The translations under genes were made by a program, and so were the position numbers. The notes beneath the pieces were generated by a model, which saw only the letters and a program-made list of their open reading frames with translations, was not told where the DNA came from and ran no database searches. Shown in pieces: positions 1 to 8,970 of a DNA stretch of 39,986 nucleotides. The stretch comes from Micrococcales bacterium (GTDB lineage: Bacteria; Actinomycetota; Actinomycetes; Actinomycetales; CAWJMD01). The stretch lies in the NCBI GenBank assembly GCA_002748415.1, contig PDSI01000176.1, positions 1 to 39,986 on the forward strand, given 5' to 3'. Position 1 is the first letter of the stretch, and every line of letters starts with the position of its first letter.

Positions 1-1
1 A

Positions 2-997
2 GACGACGAGGTGCGTATCGTCTGTGCGGACATGACCACCGGAAACCCCTCCGGCAGCCCCTTTGTCAGCACCATTGGCGGGCTGGAACCGGAGGCGATG
101 ACCGGGTGGGCCGCCTACGCCGGCGGCGTGGTGTGGGCACTGCGAGAACATGGTCTGCCCGCGCGTGGACTGAACATCGCCTTCGCCGGCGAAGTTCCGT
201 TGGGCAGTGGGCTGTCCAGCTCTGCGGCGCTGGAGTGTTCGATCGCGCTGGCGACCTGCGCGGCCTGGGGTGTGCCGGACACACTGGCGCTGCGGCGCGA
301 CCTGGTGAGCGCCTGCGTCCGCGCCGAACAGGACGTGGCTGGGGCCCCGACCGGCGGAATGGACCAGACCGTTTCACTGTTCGGGCAGGCCGGGCACGCG
401 TTGCTGATCGATTGCGCCTCATGGCAAACCACTCCTGTCCCGTGGCGGCTACCCGACGGGGTGCAGCTGCTGGTGGTCGACACCCGCGCCAGCCATGCAC
501 TGGTTGACGGGCAGTACGGATCACGGCGGGACGAATGCGCAGCGGCGGCGCGGGCACTGGGTGTCGGCTCGCTGCGGGATGTCTGCGATGACGATGTACC
601 GGACACGCTCGTCGACCCGATGCTGCGCCGCCGGGTCCGGCACGTGTTGACCGAGAACAACCGGGTAGGCACAGCCGTCGAGGCCCTCACCGACAGCGAT
701 CCGGCCCGGCTCGGACAGACTTTCGCCGAATCTCACGCCTCGATGCGGGACGATTTCGAGATCTCGTGCCCGCAGCTGGATGCCGTGGTCGAGACCGCGA
801 TGAGCTGCGCCGCGTACGGGGCCCGGATGACCGGCGGTGGGTTCGGCGGCTGCGCGATAGTACTCGCCGACGCGGACCGCATCCCGCGCATCAGGATCGC
901 TGTGGACCATGCCTTCCGCGAACGGGGCTGGCCGGAACCGGGCTTTCTGGACGCGGTTGCCTCCGAGGGGGCCCGGCGGGTGACTGATCCCAGGTAA
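2..997 (+). CDS. galK: galactokinase, 5' end outside window
   Basis: GHMP-family sugar kinase that phosphorylates galactose at C1 in the cytoplasm (Leloir pathway). The reading frame is open to the first bases of the window, so the gene starts upstream; 331 codons are visible. The missing N-terminus would carry the galactokinase signature around GEHTDYN. Visible motifs are the GHMP ATP-binding motif PLGSGLSSSAALE, the catalytic-Asp segment GAPTGGMDQ, and the C-terminal GHMP motif 3 MTGGGFGGCA. Together these fit galactokinase rather than mevalonate or homoserine kinase. The gene ends at TAA 995-997 and converges on the broken aldehyde dehydrogenase. An internal GTG at 11 is not a credible start, because it would remove the substrate-binding N-terminus. 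Confidence 0.9.
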   Translation, partial: DDEVRIVCADMTTGNPSGSPFVSTIGGLEPEAMTGWAAYAGGVVWALREHGLPARGLNIAFAGEVPLGSGLSSSAALECSIALATCAAWGVPDTLALRRDLVSACVRAEQDVAGAPTGGMDQTVSLFGQAGHALLIDCASWQTTPVPWRLPDGVQLLVVDTRASHALVDGQYGSRRDECAAAARALGVGSLRDVCDDDVPDTLVDPMLRRRVRHVLTENNRVGTAVEALTDSDPARLGQTFAESHASMRDDFEISCPQLDAVVETAMSCAAYGARMTGGGFGGCAIVLADADRIPRIRIAVDHAFRERGWPEPGFLDAVASEGARRVTDPR

Positions 998-1063
998 GGA
1001 CCGCCCTGGACGCGCCCGCCGCGGACAGACCCGCCCGCGCGGCAACCGTCCGCCCGCTTTCGT

Positions 1064-1169
1064 CGCCCGATCGGAGCGCTTTTCAGACAATCCAGCCGCT
1101 ATGGCGCCGTTAGGGTACGTCGGGTAGCGGCGCGCCGGCGCCATACGTCCCATAACAGCGCCATAGCGG
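1064..1169 (-). repeat. dispersed palindromic element, copy 1
   Basis: The core at 1096-1169 is bounded by near-perfect 17-bp inverted repeats (CCGCTATGGCGCCGTTA at 1096-1112, and its complement with one mismatch at 1153-1169). Read on the minus strand it aligns with copies 2 and 3, including an internal CGTATGGCGCCG and a CTACCCGACGTACCC segment. Similarity to copy 2 continues past the inverted repeat: GATTGTC (complement of 1086-1092) and CCGATCGGGCG (complement of 1064-1074). It lies between convergent gene ends and has no coding capacity of its own. Confidence 0.85.
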
Positions 1170-1285
1170 CAGATCTGGGTGAATTATGGTTCCTGGCGAC
1201 CGCGCCCAAGCATCTCAACCCGGACGGGCGACGGCTCACCGCACGCGGCGCCACCGCAACGCCGAAACCCCACCGCTCCGAAGAC

Positions 1286-1330
1286 CTGCCGGCTCAAGAA
1301 CTGCCAGCTCAAGAACTGCCAGCTCGAAGA
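1286..1330. repeat. three tandem 15-bp units
   Basis: Three consecutive copies of a 15-bp unit (consensus CTGCCAGCTCAAGAA) occur at 1286-1300, 1301-1315 and 1316-1330. The third has two changes near its 3' end. The array ends 9 bp before the stop of the ALDH remnant. It is probably replication slippage; no function is implied. Confidence 0.8.
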
Positions 1331-1339
1331 CCCGCCGAT

Positions 1340-2651
1340 TCAGCGTCGCAGCAATCGTTCTTTCAACGCCGTGTAGGGCGGCCAGGTCAGTGCCGCCAGG
1401 TTGAGGCCACGCTTCTTGTGCAGCACAGCCCGGTCGTGGCTGAACGTCCGGACGCTGCTCTCACCGTGGTAGGCACCGAAACCACTCGCGCCGACGCCTC
1501 CGAACGGCAGTTCATTCACCACCAGCTTCCCGGTGGTCTGCCACCGGCACCACCGGCAGTACCGGTCCGAAGATCTCCTGCTGCATGACGGGGTCGTCCA
1601 GGGATACGTCGAGCAGGACTGTCGGTGCGACGTACCTGTCGGCGAGGTCGACCTGGCCACCCAGAAAGACCGTTCCGCAGTCCAGCAGTCCGGCGATCCT
1701 GCGCGTGTGGCGCTCGGTGACGATACGCCCGTAGTCCGGTGAGGACTGCGGGTTGTCCCCGTAGCGGGACAGGACCTCGCGGCGCACCTCCTCGGCCAGC
1801 CGCGGCGCAACTTCAGGCGTGGTGAGCACGTAGTCGGGCGCGACGCAGGTCTGGCCACAGTTGCTGAACTTGCCCCAGACAAGCCACTTCGCGGCCTGCG
1901 CGACCGGGTAGGAGTCGTCCACCCAGACCGGACACTTGCCACCGAGTTCCAGCGTCACCGGGGTGAGGTGCCGCGCGGCGGCCGTCATGACGCTTCGTCC
2001 GACAGCACTGCTTCCGGTGAAGAAGATGTGGTCGAACTGCCGTTCCAGCAGCGCGGTCGCTTCGGCGACTCCGCCCTCGACCACCTGTACGGCCTGCGAG
2101 TCCAGGTACCGGGGAACACACTGGGCCAGGACTGCCGACGAAGCCGGGGCCAACTCACTCGGCTTCAGCACCGCCGTATTCCCGGCGGCCAAGGCACCGG
2201 CCAATGGCATGAGCAGCAGGTGAACCGGGTAGTTCCAAGCGCCCATGATCAGCACCGTTCCTACTGGTTCCCGTCGGATCCAGGCGCGAGCGGGCGCCAG
2301 GACCAGTGGCCTCGCAACGGTCCTGTCCTTGGTCCAGCGGCGAAGATTCCGCTCGGCGTGCCTGACTTCGCCGAGGACTGCGGCGACCTCGCTCACGTAC
2401 GCCTCGAACGGATGCCTGCCCAGGTCTGCGTGGACAGCTGCCTCGATTGCCGGTCCCTGCTCCTCGAGCATCGCCCGCATGCCGGCCAGCTGCCGGCGAC
2501 GCCAGTCCAAGGGTCGGGTGCGGCCAGACCGGAATGCCTCCTGCGCGGCGTTCACGTGGTCATGGATGCCGGACCCCGAGGTTTCGGTGTCCGCTGATCG
2601 TTTCGTGTTCGTCAGGCGTACCGTTTCTGTCTGGAAGGAGCCACGACGCAT
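1340..2651 (-). pseudogene. ALDH3-type aldehyde dehydrogenase, frameshifted with internal deletion
   Basis: NAD(P)-dependent aldehyde dehydrogenase resembling the ALDH3 subfamily. The first frame (2651 down to about 1530) holds the Rossmann part (MGAWNYPVHLLL, KPSELAP, FTGSSAVG), the ELGGK glutamate segment, the catalytic-Cys segment NCGQTCVAPDY and EIFGPVLPVVPVA, then stops at 1512. The C-terminal signature PFGGVGASGFGAYHG and the tail continue in another frame to TGA at 1340-1342. Compared with family members, about 35 residues after VVPV and about 10 more before LPFGG are missing, and the frame changes there. The catalytic Cys and Glu remain, but the deletion removes part of the catalytic/oligomerisation region, so activity is unlikely. 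It starts 3 bp after the glmM stop. The N-terminal start is uncertain because no good ribosome site precedes 2651. Confidence 0.85.
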
Positions 2652-2653
2652 CG

Positions 2654-4000
2654 CTATAGCGCGAGTCGCTGGCGCACCACATCGGCCAACTCGTCCGCGA
2701 CCCGCTGCGCCTGGCCGGTGTCGGCGGCCTCCACCATAACCCGCACCAGCGGTTCGGTGCCGGACGGGCGCAGGAGCACCCGGCCGGTGTCACCGAGTTC
2801 CTGCTCGGCGGCGGCCACCGCTTCCTGCACGTCGGCGTCGGCGGCGCACCGGGCCCGGTCGACGCCTGACACGTTGACCAGCACCTGCGGCAGCCGGGTT
2901 ACTACCGCAGCCAGCTCTGCCAAGCTGCGGCCGGTCCGGCTCATCCGGGACAGCACTTGCAACGCGGTCAGAATCCCGTCACCGGTGGTCGCGTGATCCA
3001 GGAGCAACACGTGCCCGGACTGCTCGCCACCCAAGTTGTACCCACCGGCTCGCATGTCCTCCAACACGTACCGGTCGCCGACCGCGGTGCGGCGCATCGT
3101 GATTCCGGCTCGATCCATGGCCAAGCGCAACCCCAGGTTGCTCATCACCGTGGCCACCAGAACGCGGTGCGCGAGCGTGCCGGCCTCATCCATCGCAAGC
3201 GCGAGGATGCCCATGATCTGGTCGCCGTCGACGACGGCACCGTTCGCGTCCACGGCCAGGCACCGGTCCGCGTCGCCGTCGAAGGCGACACCGGCGTCGG
3301 CGCCCGCTTCCAGGACCGCCGCCTGCAACTGGTCCAAGTGGGTGGAGCCGTACCCGTCGTTGATGTTCAGCCCGTCCGGGCGGGCGCCGATCACCTCGAC
3401 CTCGGCACCTGCCGCGGCCAACGCCCGCGGCCCCACATCGCTGGACGCGCCATGGGCACAATCGGCGATCACCCGCAGCCCGTTCAGCGGAGCCGGCAAC
3501 GTGGTCACGATGTGGTCGATGTACCGGTCGGCGGCTCGCGCGGGCTCCAGATGCAGGCGGCCTACGTCGGCGCCGGTGGGACGCTGCCACTCCTCCCGCA
3601 TCCGGGCCTCGATGCGGTCCTCGAGCGTATCGGCCAGCTTGTGCCCGGAATGATCGAAGAACTTGATCCCGTTGTCCGGCATCGGGTTGTGCGAGGCGGA
3701 CAGCATGACACCGAGGTCCATGCCCAGGTCCGGCACCAGATGAGCGATGGCCGGGGTCGGTAGCACGCCGACGTCGGTGACGTCGACCCCGGCGCTGGCC
3801 AAACCAGCAGCCACGGCAGCAGCCAGGAACTCGCCACTGGCCCGCGGGTCCCGTCCGACGACTGCGCGCAGCCGCCGGTCATCGCCGACACGCTCGCCCA
3901 GGATATGGGCTGCGGCAACGGAAAGGTCGAGGGCCAGCTCCGCGGTGATGTCGACGTTGGCGCACCCACGCACACCGTCGGTGCCGAACAGGCGACCCAA
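2654..4000 (-). CDS. glmM: phosphoglucosamine mutase
   Basis: Interconverts glucosamine-6-phosphate and glucosamine-1-phosphate, feeding UDP-GlcNAc and peptidoglycan synthesis in the cytoplasm. The 448-aa protein has the family N-terminus [10 protein letters not shown], the phosphoserine loop SASHNP (Ser about 103), the metal-binding loop DGDADR (about 245) and the C-terminal phosphate-binding loop [11 protein letters not shown]. Length is normal. The start that matches the family N-terminus is a TTG codon at 3998-4000, five bases after the rpsI stop, so translation is probably coupled to rpsI. The order rplM-rpsI-glmM is the usual actinobacterial arrangement. Confidence 0.95.
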   Translation of the reverse strand: MGRLFGTDGVRGCANVDITAELALDLSVAAAHILGERVGDDRRLRAVVGRDPRASGEFLAAAVAAGLASAGVDVTDVGVLPTPAIAHLVPDLGMDLGVMLSASHNPMPDNGIKFFDHSGHKLADTLEDRIEARMREEWQRPTGADVGRLHLEPARAADRYIDHIVTTLPAPLNGLRVIADCAHGASSDVGPRALAAAGAEVEVIGARPDGLNINDGYGSTHLDQLQAAVLEAGADAGVAFDGDADRCLAVDANGAVVDGDQIMGILALAMDEAGTLAHRVLVATVMSNLGLRLAMDRAGITMRRTAVGDRYVLEDMRAGGYNLGGEQSGHVLLLDHATTGDGILTALQVLSRMSRTGRSLAELAAVVTRLPQVLVNVSGVDRARCAADADVQEAVAAAEQELGDTGRVLLRPSGTEPLVRVMVEAADTGQAQRVADELADVVRQRLAL

Positions 4001-4005
4001 GGCGC

Positions 4006-4497
4006 CTACCGCTTCGAGTACTGCGGGGCCTTACGAGCCTTCTTCAGGCCGGCTTTCTTCCGCTCCTTGATCCGGGCGTCACGGCTGAGCAGGCCCACCT
4101 TCTTCAACTCCGGGCGGTTCGCACTGTGGTCGATCTCGTTCAGCGCGCGGGCGATTCCCAACCGCAACGCACCGGCCTGCCCGGAACTACCGCCGCCGTC
4201 GATGCGGGCGATGACGTCGAACCGGTCTTCGACGCTGGTCACCCGAAACGGCTCGTTCACCAGCTGCTGGTGCACCTTGTTGGGGAAGTACTCCTCCAGT
4301 GTGCGGCCGTTGACCTTCCACGACCCGGAACCCGGCAGCAAACGTACCCGGGCAATCGCCCGCTTGCGCCGGCCGGTGGCAGCGCCGGGAGCGGTGATGG
4401 ATGATCCGGTGTTGGCCGGGGCCTGAGTCTCGGTGGTGTAGCTAGACGGTGCTTCCTCGTCCACGTCGTCCAAGACGTCGACTGCTGGCTCGCTCAC
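4006..4497 (-). CDS. rpsI: 30S ribosomal protein S9 (uS9)
   Basis: Small-subunit protein whose basic C-terminal tail reaches the P-site tRNA. The 163-aa protein has the conserved core [33 protein letters not shown], and a tail ending in the canonical YSKR. A roughly 40-residue acidic, Thr/Ala-rich N-terminal extension precedes the core, as is common in actinobacteria. The GTG start is preceded by AAGGAG. It lies 22 bp downstream of rplM in the same transcript. Confidence 0.97.
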   Translation of the reverse strand: MSEPAVDVLDDVDEEAPSSYTTETQAPANTGSSITAPGAATGRRKRAIARVRLLPGSGSWKVNGRTLEEYFPNKVHQQLVNEPFRVTSVEDRFDVIARIDGGGSSGQAGALRLGIARALNEIDHSANRPELKKVGLLSRDARIKERKKAGLKKARKAPQYSKR

Positions 4498-4519
4498 GGT
4501 ACTCCTTCGGTGCCAGTAC

Positions 4520-4963
4520 CTACTGGCTGACCTGGTTCATCTGGTAGGGCTGAGGTTTCTGGGCGCTGTGCGGGTGCTCCGGCCCGGCGTAGACCTTGAG
4601 CTTGCGCATCATCTGCCGGCCCAGGCTGTTCTTGGGCAACATGCCACGTACGGCCTTCTCGACCACCTTGGTGGGGTGCCGGTCCAGCAGCTGGCTGTAG
4701 TCGGTGGCCTTCAGGCCACCCGGGTAACCGGAGTGGCGGTAGGCCATCTTCTGTTCCCGCTTGCTGCCGGTCAGCGCAACCTTGTCGGCATTGACGATGA
4801 TCACGAAGTCGCCGGTGTCGACGTGCGGAGCGAACGTGGCCTTGTGCTTGCCACGCAGCAGCTGAGCGGTCTGCGAGGCCAGCCGCCCGAGCACGACATC
4901 GTTCGCGTCGATGACATGCCACGTGCGGTCGATGTCGCCGGGCCTGGGGGTGTAGGTACGCAC
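4520..4963 (-). CDS. rplM: 50S ribosomal protein L13 (uL13)
   Basis: Early-assembling large-subunit protein, 147 aa, the usual family length. It carries [16 protein letters not shown] near the N-terminus, [12 protein letters not shown], and [20 protein letters not shown]. The GTG start at 4963 ([10 protein letters not shown]) was chosen because it matches the family N-terminus; the open frame continues upstream without similarity. It is the first gene of the rplM-rpsI-glmM unit, with a candidate promoter about 125 bp upstream. Confidence 0.96.
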   Translation of the reverse strand: MRTYTPRPGDIDRTWHVIDANDVVLGRLASQTAQLLRGKHKATFAPHVDTGDFVIIVNADKVALTGSKREQKMAYRHSGYPGGLKATDYSQLLDRHPTKVVEKAVRGMLPKNSLGRQMMRKLKVYAGPEHPHSAQKPQPYQMNQVSQ

Positions 4964-5086
4964 GTCTCGCCAGCTTTCATGATCGTGATGTGGTGCTCGC
5001 GAGGCTCCGCAGGATAATGCCGGACAATCAGGCGGCGACGACGCAAGCGCAGCGCGTGGGCGTACCAACGCGCACAACGACGCTCA

Positions 5087-5116
5087 AGACTACCGACTCA
5101 GGTATCCGGGGGTCAA
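5087..5116 (-). promoter_or_regulatory. candidate promoter of rplM-rpsI-glmM
   Basis: Minus-strand TTGACC (complement of 5111-5116) is followed after 18 bp by TAGTCT (complement of 5087-5092). This fits a housekeeping-sigma promoter and would give a leader of roughly 115 nt before rplM. Seen by eye only; no start-site evidence. Confidence 0.5.
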
Positions 5117-5158
5117 AACGCCAGCACCCTACCGGCGCCCACTCGCCGGCCGGACCGG

Positions 5159-5605
5159 TCAGGCGACAGGCTCTTCCATGATGTGCATGGCGGCTTCCTC
5201 GGCGCTGGCCGCACCGCCGTCGATGCCGACGTCACGCCCGACCATGTGCCACGAGTCGCCGTCCACGCCGCCGGTGTCCATGAACATCAACCGGCCCGCG
5301 CGCCGGTTACCACCGGAGTATTCCTCGTCGGGCTCCTCGCCGTCGCCGAGGCCGGCCTCCGGCTCCTCCTGGCGCATCCGCTCTTCCAACGACTCACCCC
5401 GGCGCTGTTCCTCCCCGGTGGTGCCGTACCGGCCGCACACGCGAGGCTTCTCCGGCGGCGAATAGCCAGAGTCCAACAGGTCATCTGCGTTAGGTTCGCC
5501 GAGGGCGTCTTCCATATCCAGCTCGCCGGTGTGGTCGAGCGCACCGTCTGCCTGGGGTTGATAGACGTCGTCGCCGAACGCGTCGTTGCGTTCCATGGGG
5601 CCCAT
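5159..5605 (-). CDS. DUF5709 family protein
   Basis: Small acidic protein of unknown function resembling the actinobacterial DUF5709 family, which this assignment recalls from its typical pattern: LDSGYSPPEKPR in the first half, a GTTGEEQRRGESLEERMRQE segment, AGRLM, and the C-terminal VGIDGGAASAEEAAMH. It has no signal peptide or membrane segment and is probably cytoplasmic. About 148 aa from ATG 5605; an in-frame ATG at 5596 is equally possible, since neither has a strong ribosome site. It stands alone between truA and the rplM unit on the same strand. Confidence 0.8.
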   Translation of the reverse strand: MGPMERNDAFGDDVYQPQADGALDHTGELDMEDALGEPNADDLLDSGYSPPEKPRVCGRYGTTGEEQRRGESLEERMRQEEPEAGLGDGEEPDEEYSGGNRRAGRLMFMDTGGVDGDSWHMVGRDVGIDGGAASAEEAAMHIMEEPVA

Positions 5606-5721
5606 AGTGCCACGGAACTGGCCGCCGGAACCCAGCACTGTAGACAAAATCACACGAGAACCGGTGCACCGGGCGGCGGCCGAACGGCACGGCCGGCCGG
5701 AGGGTGATTGGTCTACCGCCG

Positions 5722-6549
5722 TCAGCGGGCCCGGAATCTGCGGGCCCGGCGGGCCTGTGCCGCCAATTCCTCAGCTGGTGGGTAGGCGACTTCTTCCAGC
5801 GTCAGCCCGTGCGGGGCAGCCACCGTGACACGGCAGTCGCGGACCCCGGCGGCCAGCAGTTGCGCCGGCCAGCCGGTGCCTTGGCGGCCCTCGCCGACGG
5901 CGAGACTGGCGCCCACGATCATCCGCACCATGTGATGGCAAAGCGCATCCGCGCGCAGATCCAGGAGCACCAGCCCGGCCGGGTCACGAGACCAGCCGAG
6001 ACCCAGCATCGTGCGGACGGTGCTGGCTTTTTCGCGCGGAATACAAAATGGCAAGAAATCGTGCTCGCCCAGCAGCGGCTGCACGGACTCGTGCATCGCC
6101 GGGACGTCGAGTTCGCGCCGGTGCCACACCACGTCGCGGCGCCGCACGGGGTCCCGGGTACCAGGCCGGTCGGCCAACCGGTAGCGATAGCGGCGCCACA
6201 AGGCGCCGAACCTGGCGTCGAAGTCCTCGCCGACGGGTTGGGCATGGGTGACGACGACGTCGGCGGGCAGCACCGCAGCCAGCCGGGTCAGCAGGGCCTG
6301 CGCCGGCGCGGCACCGCTGCGGCCGGGCAGTGCGGCCCAGCGCTGCGGGTCCAGGTCCAGGTGGACCACCTGACCACGCGCGTGCACGCCGGCGTCGGTA
6401 CGCCCCGCGACGGTCAGGTTGCGGGGGGCCTCGCGCAGCAACGTCGTGAGGGCCTCGGTCAATTCTCCGGCGACGGTGCGCACTCGAGGTTGTGCCGCCC
6501 ACCCGTGAAAGTCGGTGCCGTCGTACCGCACATCCAGTCGCACCCGCAC
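5722..6549 (-). CDS. truA: tRNA pseudouridine(38-40) synthase
   Basis: Converts uridines 38-40 of the tRNA anticodon arm to pseudouridine. About 275 aa from the GTG at 6549 (VRVRLDVRYDGTDFHGWA), which matches the family N-terminus; a GTG two codons later is also possible. The catalytic-Asp motif GRTDAGVHARGQ is intact, and the C-terminal half has FLPFCIPRE and HHMVRMIVG as expected. It starts 10 bp after the stop of the S51 peptidase gene, so the two are probably cotranscribed. In many actinobacteria truA directly follows rplQ; here roughly 3.2 kb of other genes lie between them. Confidence 0.93.
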   Translation of the reverse strand: MRVRLDVRYDGTDFHGWAAQPRVRTVAGELTEALTTLLREAPRNLTVAGRTDAGVHARGQVVHLDLDPQRWAALPGRSGAAPAQALLTRLAAVLPADVVVTHAQPVGEDFDARFGALWRRYRYRLADRPGTRDPVRRRDVVWHRRELDVPAMHESVQPLLGEHDFLPFCIPREKASTVRTMLGLGWSRDPAGLVLLDLRADALCHHMVRMIVGASLAVGEGRQGTGWPAQLLAAGVRDCRVTVAAPHGLTLEEVAYPPAEELAAQARRARRFRAR

Positions 6550-6559
6550 CGGAAGGAGC

Positions 6560-7318
6560 CTACCGGGGCACGGCCGGCAGCCGGCGCGGCTCGATCCGTT
6601 CCTCCTGAACGCCCTCACCAGCGCGCCGCACCAGGTAGGCCCCGGCACGGTCGCGTTCGGTGAGCGCCTCGGCCATCTCGGTGCCCCGGTACAGCAGGCC
6701 GACGCCGTCATCGGTGCAGTAGGTGTCGGGCAGCACCTGGCGAGCCACCAGATCGTGAATGGTCGGGCGGCGGCGGCGTTCGCTGTCGTAGTGCACGCCG
6801 TTGCCGTAGGGCAGGAACGCCAGGCCGTTGGTGACGGCCCGCAGCTGCGGGCCGAACGAGTCGGTGGATCCGCCGACGTGCCAGCAGATGGACCCGGCGG
6901 ACACCCCGGACAGCACCACCCCGGCTTGCCAGCAGTCCCGCAGGATCTCGCCGAGCCCGTGCACCTGCCACACCGCCAACAGGTTGGCCACCGACCCGCC
7001 GCCTACCCAGATGACGTCCTGGCCGTTCAGATGGGCGGCGATGTCCGGGACGTTCGGCATGGAGAACAGCTTCAGGTGGCTCAGCTGGAACCCGGCGACT
7101 CGCGCCGCCTCGTCGAAGGAGTGCATGGCCGCGGCCTGGTCGCCGCCGGCGGTATTGATCATGCACACTCGTGGCGTCCGGCCCGTAACACCGGCCAGAT
7201 CGACGGCGTAGTGCAACAGCGGCCCGAATCGGCGCTCCAGCCATTCGTCGGCCACGAATCCGCCGGATGTGGCCAGGATGGTGGGTTGGTCGGCAGGCAC
7301 CCCGGAAGGGTAATGCAC
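6560..7318 (-). CDS. peptidase S51 (dipeptidase E-like) family protein
   Basis: 252-aa protein of the class-I glutamine-amidotransferase-like fold, peptidase S51. Visible are ILATSGGF at the N-terminus, VGGGSVANLLAVW, and the nucleophile elbow GVSAGSICWH with the probable catalytic Ser at about 140. Relatives cleave Asp-Xaa dipeptides or process cyanophycin dipeptides; the substrate here is not predictable. There is no signal peptide, so it is cytoplasmic. The start is GTG at 7318. The gene is divergent from the DinB-like gene with only 25 bp between the starts, so the promoters must overlap the neighbouring coding region. Confidence 0.85.
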   Translation of the reverse strand: MHYPSGVPADQPTILATSGGFVADEWLERRFGPLLHYAVDLAGVTGRTPRVCMINTAGGDQAAAMHSFDEAARVAGFQLSHLKLFSMPNVPDIAAHLNGQDVIWVGGGSVANLLAVWQVHGLGEILRDCWQAGVVLSGVSAGSICWHVGGSTDSFGPQLRAVTNGLAFLPYGNGVHYDSERRRRPTIHDLVARQVLPDTYCTDDGVGLLYRGTEMAEALTERDRAGAYLVRRAGEGVQEERIEPRRLPAVPR

Positions 7319-7343
7319 GCCGGGTGAGAGTTACGCTTGACCC

Positions 7344-7865
7344 ATGGATGGCACCGACATTCTCGTGGACGCGGCCGGCCGGCAAATCGACATTGCCGCC
7401 CGGGTGTTGGACGGCATCGACCAGCAGACGCTGCACCACATGCCCGCGGGCAAACACAACAGCATCGCCTGGCTGGTGTGGCACTCCGCACGCCAGCAGG
7501 ACCTGCAGTTGAGCATGCTGACCGGGCTGGAGCAGCTGTGGAGCGCCGGCGACTGGGGCCCACGGATGGGCATCGACCGGCCGGCCACCGAAATCGGGTT
7601 CGGCGACGGCGTGGAGGACGTCGCGCGGCTGCAGGTGGCGGACGTGGCCGCGCTGAGTGAGTATCTGGCCGAGACGGTTCGCGCACTGCAGGAGTACGTC
7701 CGCTCGTTGTCCACGGCCGACCTGGACTACGTCATCAACGCGTCCTGGGATCCACCGGTGACACGTGGGATCAGGCTGGTCAGCATGATCGACGATGCGG
7801 TGCAGCACCTGGGGCAGGCCGCCTACGTGCGGGGCTTGGCCGCGGACTGGTCCATCGGCTACTGA
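7344..7865 (+). CDS. DinB-like four-helix protein (DUF664/mycothiol-transferase type)
   Basis: 173-aa protein of the DinB/YfiT-like four-helix-bundle superfamily, which binds a metal through histidines. Candidate ligands are in the segments SIAWLVWHSARQQD and DDAVQHLGQAAYVRG. In actinobacteria many members are mycothiol-dependent S-transferases or bacillithiol/mycothiol-type enzymes; the actual substrate is unknown. It starts with ATG 7344 and is divergent from the S51 peptidase gene. The gene ends 28 bp before the convergent dehydratase gene. Confidence 0.8.
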   Translation: MDGTDILVDAAGRQIDIAARVLDGIDQQTLHHMPAGKHNSIAWLVWHSARQQDLQLSMLTGLEQLWSAGDWGPRMGIDRPATEIGFGDGVEDVARLQVADVAALSEYLAETVRALQEYVRSLSTADLDYVINASWDPPVTRGIRLVSMIDDAVQHLGQAAYVRGLAADWSIGY

Positions 7866-7893
7866 GGCAGCCTGCGAGGGCTCCCGCCGCCAC

Positions 7894-8835
7894 TCACTCG
7901 CCGCTCACCGTCGCCGGTTCGCAGTTCGAACCGCAGATGATCGCCACCACACGCTCACCGGTGGCCGGGACGTAGGAACCGGATCGGATCGCGGCCAGGG
8001 TCGCAGCACCACCCGGTTCGGCAACCAGCCGGAACTCCTGCCACAGTTCCCGTTGGGCGGCGCGGATCGCGTCGTCGCACACCAGCACGGACTCATCGAC
8101 GAAAGCATTGACCAGCGGCCATGGCACATGGCCTAGCACGCGCGCGCCCAGCGAATCCGCTGCCACACCAGCAACGTCGACCTCGACCGGGCGTCCGGCC
8201 GCACGGGCGGCGTGTAGACAACACGCCGTCTCCGGTTCCACACTCACGATCCGGACCCGGTCACCGAACCACGCCGCCTGCCCGGCAATCAGGCCGCCAC
8301 CACCGGCGGCCACCAGCACCGTGTCGAACCCGCCGAGCTGCTCGTCGAGTTCGACCCCGATGCTGCCCTGACCGGCGACGGTCGCCACATGGTCGTACGG
8401 GTGCACCATGAGCGCGCCGGTCGTGGCGCGCCGGGCGTCGCACGCCAGCTGGGCGTCGTGATAGTAGCCGTCGACGACGACGGCGACGGCTCCGAACCGT
8501 TCAATGGTGAGCCGCTTCAGGTCCGGTGAGGTGGACGGCATGTAGATCTCGGTCGGATACCCGAGTGCCCTGCCGGCGTAGGCCAGCGCGGCACCATGGT
8601 TGCCGCCGCTGGCTGCGATCAGGCCGGCCGGGGGAATCGCCGGCTCGGTCAGCACCCGGTTGAACGCGCCGCGGGTCTTGAACGAGCCGGCGTGTTGCAG
8701 CAGTTCGAGCTTCAGCGTGATGCCCCGGTATTCCAGCACCGGAGTCCGGCGCACGCGACCGGCGAGGCGAGCCGCAGCGGCCGCGACGTCCTCGGGGCCG
8801 ACCTGCGGTATTGCCCCGTCCGCCGTGCGCCTCAC
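7894..8835 (-). CDS. threonine/serine dehydratase-like PLP enzyme
   Basis: Fold-type II PLP enzyme, 313 aa. The Schiff-base lysine is in AGSFKTRGA (Lys about 53), followed by the substrate loop ASGGNHG and the phosphate-binding glycine loop AAGGGGL. This is the threonine ammonia-lyase/serine dehydratase group without a C-terminal ACT domain, so feedback regulation by isoleucine is not expected. Serine racemase or a related activity cannot be excluded. The GTG start at 8835 has AGAGG about 10 bp upstream. Divergent from the MBL-fold hydrolase gene. Confidence 0.85.
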   Translation of the reverse strand: MRRTADGAIPQVGPEDVAAAAARLAGRVRRTPVLEYRGITLKLELLQHAGSFKTRGAFNRVLTEPAIPPAGLIAASGGNHGAALAYAGRALGYPTEIYMPSTSPDLKRLTIERFGAVAVVVDGYYHDAQLACDARRATTGALMVHPYDHVATVAGQGSIGVELDEQLGGFDTVLVAAGGGGLIAGQAAWFGDRVRIVSVEPETACCLHAARAAGRPVEVDVAGVAADSLGARVLGHVPWPLVNAFVDESVLVCDDAIRAAQRELWQEFRLVAEPGGAATLAAIRSGSYVPATGERVVAIICGSNCEPATVSGE

Positions 8836-8970
8836 CAGGTCATCCTCTCACCGCCGTGCCGCCCGGGTGACGGCTCGCGCCAGCGGCACCGGCCCGGACG
8901 AGCCGCGGCGGCCACCCGCGGAGCCCGGTCCCGCCGCTGCTCGGCACGTGGGCCATGATGGGATGAGCGC

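Larger units (their letters stand above)
998..1339. other. intergenic region between convergent galK and ALDH remnant
   Basis: This 342-bp gap holds no convincing gene. It contains copy 1 of the dispersed palindromic repeat (1064-1169) and three tandem 15-bp units (1286-1330). Short open frames across it are produced by the repeat and lack family resemblance. No clear U-tract terminator is visible for galK. Confidence 0.7.

Noticed and set aside
521..1153. Minus-strand open frame opposite galK with the same start sequence as the other repeat copies
   Set aside because: It is antisense to a clear galactokinase; the shared N-terminus comes from the DNA repeat.
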